Of a stretch of DNA of 11,146 bases, positions 6,624-11,146 are shown one piece after another (the stretch's first letter is position 1; the number at the start of each line of letters is the position of its first letter). The notes below the pieces were generated by a model. That model had not been told where the DNA came from, did not search any database, and saw nothing but the letters and a program-made list of their open reading frames with translations. A program made the position numbers and the translations under genes. Source of the stretch: Croceimicrobium sp965658275 (GTDB taxonomy: Bacteria; Bacteroidota; Bacteroidia; Flavobacteriales; Schleiferiaceae); assembly GCA_965658275.1 (NCBI GenBank), contig CBFHRN010000060.1:1-11146 (forward strand), given 5' to 3'.

Positions 6624-6968
6624 ATGAAGAAAGTTTGGTTGGGCGCCCTAGTCCTTGTAGGAGCTTGCGCCGGCAATACCGAAGAAGCGAACCGCGCGAA
6701 CACCAAGTCTTACCCCCAGCAAAAAATCATGGAGGTAGAAATGAATGGTCAAGTAGTGTACGGAGTTACCGTGCAAGACTCGAGCAGCCAGGCTACCAGT
6801 CGCGGCTATGAAATAAGCCTCAAATTAGGAGATAAGGTTTGGATCGACACTTTATACCTCGAGCTCGCCGAAAAAGAAATGATCCAAGGAGAAATTATCT
6901 TTGGCGATGCCCCAGTTGACGATATGGGCGGTGCCACGGTAGAAATGCGTCGTTTCGACATCCGATAA
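6624..6968 (+). CDS. Small predicted lipoprotein, function unknown
   Basis: This 114-residue protein has a short lipoprotein signal, MKKVWLGALVLVGAC, with Cys15 as the probable lipidated residue. The lipobox VGAC is slightly unusual at the middle position. After a polar linker (residues 16-33) the mature part looks beta-rich, with alternating hydrophobic residues (MEVEMNGQVVYGVTVQD, then ISLKLGDKVWIDTLYLELAE). It ends in a stretch rich in Met, Asp and Glu. I recognise no family and see no cysteine other than the anchor. It is the first gene of a plus-strand operon and its stop is 1 nt before the rlmL-like start, so the two are probably translationally coupled. A link between an envelope lipoprotein and rRNA modification is not obvious; sharing a promoter may be the whole relationship. 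Confidence 0.75.
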   Translation: MKKVWLGALVLVGACAGNTEEANRANTKSYPQQKIMEVEMNGQVVYGVTVQDSSSQATSRGYEISLKLGDKVWIDTLYLELAEKEMIQGEIIFGDAPVDDMGGATVEMRRFDIR

Positions 6969-6969
6969 A

Positions 6970-8127
6970 TTGGAAGGCGACTATCAAATAATCATTAAAA
7001 CCCTAGCAGGCTTAGAGCCTGTTTTGGCCCGCGAAGTGCGGCAGTTAGGAGGACGAGAAGTGCAAATCTCCAAACGCGCCGTAATCTGCGAAGGGGATAT
7101 TGGTTTTGTGTACAAAGCCAATCTATGGCTGCGCACGGCGATCCGAATCCTGGTACAATTAGAACGTGTGCAAGTCCGCGACGAAGAGCACCTCTACAAA
7201 AAGGTAAAAGCTATTCCATGGGAAGATCTTTTCGAGGTAAATCGAACCATAGCGGTAGATGCTACGGTGTTTAGTGATCAATACCGCAACAGCCTCTTCA
7301 TCGCCCAAAAAACCAAAGATGCCATCGTCGATCGTTTTCGGGAAAAGTTAGGGAAAAGACCTTCAGTTCAATTAAAGGCACCCGACATTGCTATTAATGT
7401 GCATATACAGCAAAGGTGGCTTACGCTTAGTTTAGACGCATCGGGCGACAGCCTTCATATCCGAAACTACCGCCAAGCAGTAGACGCCGCCCCACTCAAT
7501 GAAGTATTGGCGGCCGGTATTTTGGCTCTTACCAATTGGGATCCACAACTTCCGCTTATTGACCCCATGTGTGGATCAGGGACCTTCCTTTTAGAAGCGG
7601 CCTTGCGGGCCTCCAATGTACCCGCCAATGTATTTCGCAAGAAGTTTGCCTTTATGCAATGGAAGAACTTTGATGAAGAACTCTTTAAGCTCATTTTCGA
7701 CAAAGCGCTCGAAAAGGAAAATCAAAACTTACCACCGCTGTTAGGATTCGACCTCGATGCCAAAGTCTTACTGAAATCACGCCGTAATGCCCGTAGTGCC
7801 TTAATGGAAGACCACATTAAGTTTAAACCGTCGGATTTCCTCAACTGGCCCGAAAGCATCGAGTTGCCCAAAAATGGGGTAATCATTATGAATCCGCCCT
7901 ACGACATTAAAATCGAAGCCGATATTCCTAAGCTGTACAGCGGAATAGGTGATACGCTCAAACAACACTTTGCCGGTTATACGGCTTGGATCTTTACAGC
8001 TTCGGAAGAAGGACTTAAATATGTAGGTCTAAAGCCCTCCCAAAAAATAAAACTGAAGAACGCTAAATTGGATAGCTGGCTGGTGCGTTACGACCTTTAC
8101 GAAGGTACCCGTAAAAAGCAAGGATAA
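6970..8127 (+). CDS. rlmL: THUMP-domain RNA methyltransferase, RlmL/YpsC-like (23S rRNA m2G)
   Basis: This is a 385-residue SAM-dependent enzyme of the RlmL family, which in E. coli methylates N2 of G2445 in 23S rRNA; here it is the stand-alone form, without the RlmK half of the E. coli fusion. The N-terminal ferredoxin-like plus THUMP RNA-binding region covers about residues 1-160. The methyltransferase fold follows with motif I DPMCGSGT (198-205), an acidic SAM-ribose motif LGFDLDAK (258-265) and the catalytic NPPY (308-311), typical of enzymes that methylate exocyclic amino groups. The start is TTG at 6970: upstream in frame there is a stop at 6940-6942 with no ATG between, and the N-terminus MEGDYQIIIKTLAGLE matches the family from its first residues. 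It lies 1 nt after the lipoprotein stop and 4 nt before priA. The RNA site is assumed from the family. Confidence 0.9.
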   Translation: MEGDYQIIIKTLAGLEPVLAREVRQLGGREVQISKRAVICEGDIGFVYKANLWLRTAIRILVQLERVQVRDEEHLYKKVKAIPWEDLFEVNRTIAVDATVFSDQYRNSLFIAQKTKDAIVDRFREKLGKRPSVQLKAPDIAINVHIQQRWLTLSLDASGDSLHIRNYRQAVDAAPLNEVLAAGILALTNWDPQLPLIDPMCGSGTFLLEAALRASNVPANVFRKKFAFMQWKNFDEELFKLIFDKALEKENQNLPPLLGFDLDAKVLLKSRRNARSALMEDHIKFKPSDFLNWPESIELPKNGVIIMNPPYDIKIEADIPKLYSGIGDTLKQHFAGYTAWIFTASEEGLKYVGLKPSQKIKLKNAKLDSWLVRYDLYEGTRKKQG

Positions 8128-8131
8128 TCCA

Positions 8132-10573
8132 ATGGATCACTACGTAGACTTGATTTTACCTTTGGCGATAAGCCAGACCTATACCTATAAGGTTCCCCCT
8201 CACCTCGAAGGGGCCCTTGAATTAGGGATGCGGGTGGTCGCGCCACTGGGAAAACGCAAGCTCTATACCGCCATTGTAGCGCGTTTGCATCAAGAGCCAC
8301 CGCAGGGCTTTGAGGCGAAGTACATTGACGATATCATTGATCAAGAACCCATCCTCAGTCAAAAACAACTCAACTTCTGGCAATGGATCGCAGATTACTA
8401 CCTCTGTAACCCCGGGGATGTTATGGCAGCGGCCTTACCATCCGGACTCAAACTGGAGAGTGAAATGGTGGTGCAGCGTAATTTGCTCAAAGAAATTGTC
8501 GAAGAAGAGCTTAATGATGCCGAATACCTTATTGTTGAAGCCCTCGATAGTCAGGAACGCCTCAGCATCAAAGAGATTACCGAAATCACCGGTTTTAAAA
8601 ACCCATTAGGAACGGTTAAAGACTTGCTCTCCAAACGCTATATCGTTTTAGAAGAAGAATTAAAGCAAGCCTATAAACCGCGTAAGCGGCGTATGGTCAA
8701 AGCCGGACCCCTACTGCATCCAGAGGATAGCGATGCGGCCTTCCAAATAGTGGGCAAGGCCGAAAAGCAAAGGCAATTACTGCTCAGCTATTGGGTACTG
8801 CGCAATGAAGAGGGACAAATAAGTGCCGCCCAATTACTTAAAAAAAGTGGGGCGGGTGAGAGTAGTTTAAAATCACTCGCGAAAAAAGAGTTACTGGAAA
8901 TTTTCTACCAAGAAGATCAGCTGCAGCTGAAAGGAATGGATACCATTCAAGAACTTAAAGCCCTCAATCCTCATCAAGAGAAAGCCTATCAACAAATTAA
9001 GTCCGAAGACCAAAAGCCCATCCTTCTGCACGGCGTAACTTCTTCGGGTAAAACGGAGGTATATGTGCAATTAATGGCGGATGCCTTAAAGCAGAAGCGT
9101 CAGGTACTTTACTTGGTTCCCGAAATTGCTTTAACCACGCAGCTCATTTTACGCTTGCAGCGTTACTTTGGCGATCAACTTTTAGTTTACCATTCACGTT
9201 TTAGCGATCGCGATCGAGTGGAAACCTGGCTAAAGCTTAAAAAGATGGGCGATCAGCCCTGTTTAGTCATCGGGGCTCGATCCAGCGTACTTCTACCTTT
9301 CCAAAACTTGGGCTTAATTATCGTAGACGAAGAGCACGAAACAAGCTTCAAACAGTTCGAACCCGCCCCTCGCTACCATGCCCGAGATGCCGCCCTTGTG
9401 CTCGCGCAAATGCAAGGGGCGCAAACTATCCTAGGATCAGCGACTCCCAGCTTCGAATCCTATTTCAATGCCCAAAGGGGAAAATACCTTTTGGTAGAAA
9501 TGAATCAGCGCTTTGGCGACATAGCCCTACCCGAAATCAAAGCCATAAACCTCAAAGAGCAACGCCATAAAAAGTTAATGCGTGGGCATTTTGCGCAAGG
9601 ATTGGTGGATCAAATTGAGGCCACTCTCAAAGCGGGTAAGCAAATGATCCTCTTTCAAAACCGAAGGGGTTTCAGCACCTTCCTACAGTGCGAAACGTGC
9701 GGCCATGTGGTCCAGTGTAAAAACTGCGACATAAGTCTTACTTACCATCGTTACCAGCACCGACTTCGCTGTCATTATTGCGGCTACAATACCCCGCCCC
9801 CTGCCGCTTGCCCTGCCTGTAAAAGCAAGAACTTAAAGACCCTAGGCTTTGGCACGGAAAAGCTGGAAGACGATTTAAAGTTAATGTTTCCAGAAGCTAA
9901 GGTGCAACGCATGGACCTCGATACGACGCGGAAGAAAAAAGCCTACGAAAACATAATCACCGCCTTTGAAGAGGGCGAAACCGATATTTTAGTGGGTACC
10001 CAAATGGTTACCAAAGGACTCGATTTTGAAAATGTAGGTTTGGTAGCCATCATGAATGCCGACACCCTGCTCTACTTCCCCGATTTCCGCTCGCACGAAA
10101 AAGCCTATCAAATGCTTTCACAGGTTGCAGGACGTGCCGGACGCAAGGGCGAACAAGGTTTGGTTTTAATTCAATGTTCCGATCCTCAGCATCCGGTTAT
10201 TCTTGATGTAATGGCGCATCGCTATCGCAACACCTACACCAGGGAGTTGTTGGAACGACAAGAATTTCATTACCCTCCTTATTACCGTTTAATTAGGCTC
10301 AACCTGAAGCATCGTGATCGGCCACATTTAGAAGAGCGCGCCCGCTTATTAGCCGCCAACATTAAAAGGGCCTTCGGTAATCGCATGATGGGACCCGAGT
10401 TTCCCTTAGCGGCACGTTTAAGAGGTCAATATCAAATGGAAATACTGATCAAATTGGAAAATGGCATCAAGCTCAAAAGCGCCAAGGCCAGTTTAAAGGA
10501 AATAGTCGAAGATTTTCAGGCCGAGCATCGCAGCAAAGCCATTAGCATTATTTACGATGTAGACCCCGCTTAG
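8132..10573 (+). CDS. priA: Primosomal protein N' (replication restart helicase PriA)
   Basis: PriA is a 3'-5' DNA helicase that recognises stalled or repaired replication forks and reloads the replicative helicase. At 813 residues it is complete. The N-terminal 3'-DNA-binding domain occupies about 1-105, then a winged-helix-like region to about 270. The helicase core follows: Walker A GVTSSGKTE (301-309), DEEH (399-402), GSATPS (435-440), VGTQMVTKGLDF (621-632) and QVAGRAGRKG (664-673). All eight zinc-binding cysteines are present at 520, 523, 529, 532, 547, 550, 560 and 563, forming the two zinc sites inserted in helicase lobe 2. AAGGA at 8120-8124, 7 nt before the ATG, is one of the few good ribosome sites in the window. 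It is the last gene of the plus-strand operon, and its stop overlaps that of the opposing YhhN-family gene. Confidence 0.97.
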   Translation: MDHYVDLILPLAISQTYTYKVPPHLEGALELGMRVVAPLGKRKLYTAIVARLHQEPPQGFEAKYIDDIIDQEPILSQKQLNFWQWIADYYLCNPGDVMAAALPSGLKLESEMVVQRNLLKEIVEEELNDAEYLIVEALDSQERLSIKEITEITGFKNPLGTVKDLLSKRYIVLEEELKQAYKPRKRRMVKAGPLLHPEDSDAAFQIVGKAEKQRQLLLSYWVLRNEEGQISAAQLLKKSGAGESSLKSLAKKELLEIFYQEDQLQLKGMDTIQELKALNPHQEKAYQQIKSEDQKPILLHGVTSSGKTEVYVQLMADALKQKRQVLYLVPEIALTTQLILRLQRYFGDQLLVYHSRFSDRDRVETWLKLKKMGDQPCLVIGARSSVLLPFQNLGLIIVDEEHETSFKQFEPAPRYHARDAALVLAQMQGAQTILGSATPSFESYFNAQRGKYLLVEMNQRFGDIALPEIKAINLKEQRHKKLMRGHFAQGLVDQIEATLKAGKQMILFQNRRGFSTFLQCETCGHVVQCKNCDISLTYHRYQHRLRCHYCGYNTPPPAACPACKSKNLKTLGFGTEKLEDDLKLMFPEAKVQRMDLDTTRKKKAYENIITAFEEGETDILVGTQMVTKGLDFENVGLVAIMNADTLLYFPDFRSHEKAYQMLSQVAGRAGRKGEQGLVLIQCSDPQHPVILDVMAHRYRNTYTRELLERQEFHYPPYYRLIRLNLKHRDRPHLEERARLLAANIKRAFGNRMMGPEFPLAARLRGQYQMEILIKLENGIKLKSAKASLKEIVEDFQAEHRSKAISIIYDVDPA

Positions 10574-11146
10574 AGGTCAAACTTACCCAAGCGTTCCCGT
10601 AAAACCCCCATCACAATAAAGGCCTGCGCTGCCGCATAGCTTAGCATTACAATCATAGGATCCAACCAAACCACAGGACTCCCACCTCCAAATTTATCGA
10701 AGGCTAAATACCAATCCGAAAAGATAAAAAGGCCAATACCCACTAAAGCCAAGTAATTCTGAATCCGATGGCGCCAGGCATTTGCCGCCAAGAATAAATG
10801 AATACTCAGCAAGGTAAAATAAGCGTAAATGGGTCTTTCCAACTCATAGGGTACCTCCACCAGCGCGGTTAAAGACCAGAGGCCCAAAGCTGAAAATGCC
10901 AAACTACCCAAGCTAGCCGCCACATTCAGCTTAGGTTTTACTTTTAAATACCATAGGATGTAAAACAAATGTGCTAAGCCAAAGGAAGCCATGCCCAATA
11001 AAAAGTAATGCTCATTTCCTTTATTCATCAACAGGATATCGCCGCCCAAACTAAAGAGCAGCGCCCAGGCAATTCGATTTAAACCCTTAAGCTTTTGCTC
11101 TCGAACCTTAGCCAGAAAAAAAAGAAGTAAACCACCAAGAATAAGG
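10570..11146 (-). CDS. YhhN/TMEM86 (lysoplasmalogenase) family membrane protein, 5'-partial
   Basis: This integral membrane protein has several hydrophobic segments. The YhhN/TMEM86 family includes enzymes that cleave the vinyl-ether bond of lysoplasmalogens, though the role in most bacteria is untested. Family-like acidic motifs are visible: SLGGDILLM near the start of the visible part and FIFSDWYLAFDKF in the middle, matching the conserved GD and SD residues. The frame stays open to the window edge, so the gene starts beyond 11146. An in-frame TTG at 11047-11049 is not a likely start, because the sequence before it (reading AWALLFS into SLGGD) continues the membrane protein and the conserved GD motif would otherwise sit at the extreme N-terminus. 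About 191 residues are visible, near the usual 200-230. Its TAA (10572-10570) overlaps the priA TAG, so the two genes converge with no room for a terminator between them. Confidence 0.85.
   Translation of the reverse strand, partial: LILGGLLLFFLAKVREQKLKGLNRIAWALLFSLGGDILLMNKGNEHYFLLGMASFGLAHLFYILWYLKVKPKLNVAASLGSLAFSALGLWSLTALVEVPYELERPIYAYFTLLSIHLFLAANAWRHRIQNYLALVGIGLFIFSDWYLAFDKFGGGSPVVWLDPMIVMLSYAAAQAFIVMGVLRERLGKFDL

Noticed and set aside
6605..6811. Plus-strand open frame overlapping the small lipoprotein
   Set aside because: It is out of frame with the lipoprotein, which has a clear signal sequence and lipobox; this frame encodes an Arg/Ser-rich product with no features.
8310..8609. 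Open frame of 99 codons inside priA
   Set aside because: It is a shadow of the priA coding sequence in another frame; PriA is intact and conserved through this part.

Overview
The window looks like chromosomal DNA from a member of the Bacteroidota, most likely a marine-type Flavobacteriales (Cryomorphaceae/Schleiferiaceae-like). The evidence is the RlmL-type THUMP methyltransferase and PriA sequences, the M14 peptidase with a Bacteroidota-style C-terminal half, sparse Shine-Dalgarno sites, TAnnTTTG-like promoter elements and a mid-40s GC content. The lineage is inferred from protein resemblance alone. No rRNA, tRNA, CRISPR array or insertion sequence was seen.

Left part (1-2203) is the unusual region. 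A minus-strand tyrosine recombinase (205-1353) with a complete R-K-H-R-H-Y catalytic set is followed, on its 5' side, by about 850 bp without a convincing gene. Most of that tract is a degenerate tandem array (1555-2079): 21 units of exactly 22 bp plus three interspersed 21-bp units that may be inverted copies. Weaker units extend to about 1513. Between integrase and array is an imperfect dyad (1453-1480) laid out like a recombinase core site, whose right arm resembles the start of the array repeat. An integrase next to a helically phased repeat array is the best candidate here for something undescribed. It could be a set of recombination or accessory sites, an autoregulatory operator array, or an iteron-like element.

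Middle part (2204-6499) is a minus-strand operon transcribed in the order sodium:solute symporter, lipoprotein of unknown function, secreted M14 zinc carboxypeptidase. Gaps are 20 nt and 1 nt. A secreted peptidase beside a Na+-coupled importer suggests peptide breakdown and uptake of the products, but the transported solute cannot be read from the sequence.

Right part (6624-10573) is a divergent plus-strand operon: a small lipoprotein, an RlmL-like 23S rRNA guanine-N2 methyltransferase with a TTG start, and the full-length replication-restart helicase PriA. Gaps are 1 nt and 4 nt. Between the two operons lies a 124-bp divergent promoter region. The window ends in a convergent, 5'-truncated YhhN/TMEM86 (lysoplasmalogenase family) membrane protein whose stop codon overlaps the priA stop. 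Apart from the integrase-array region, this is ordinary housekeeping and nutrient-use DNA.
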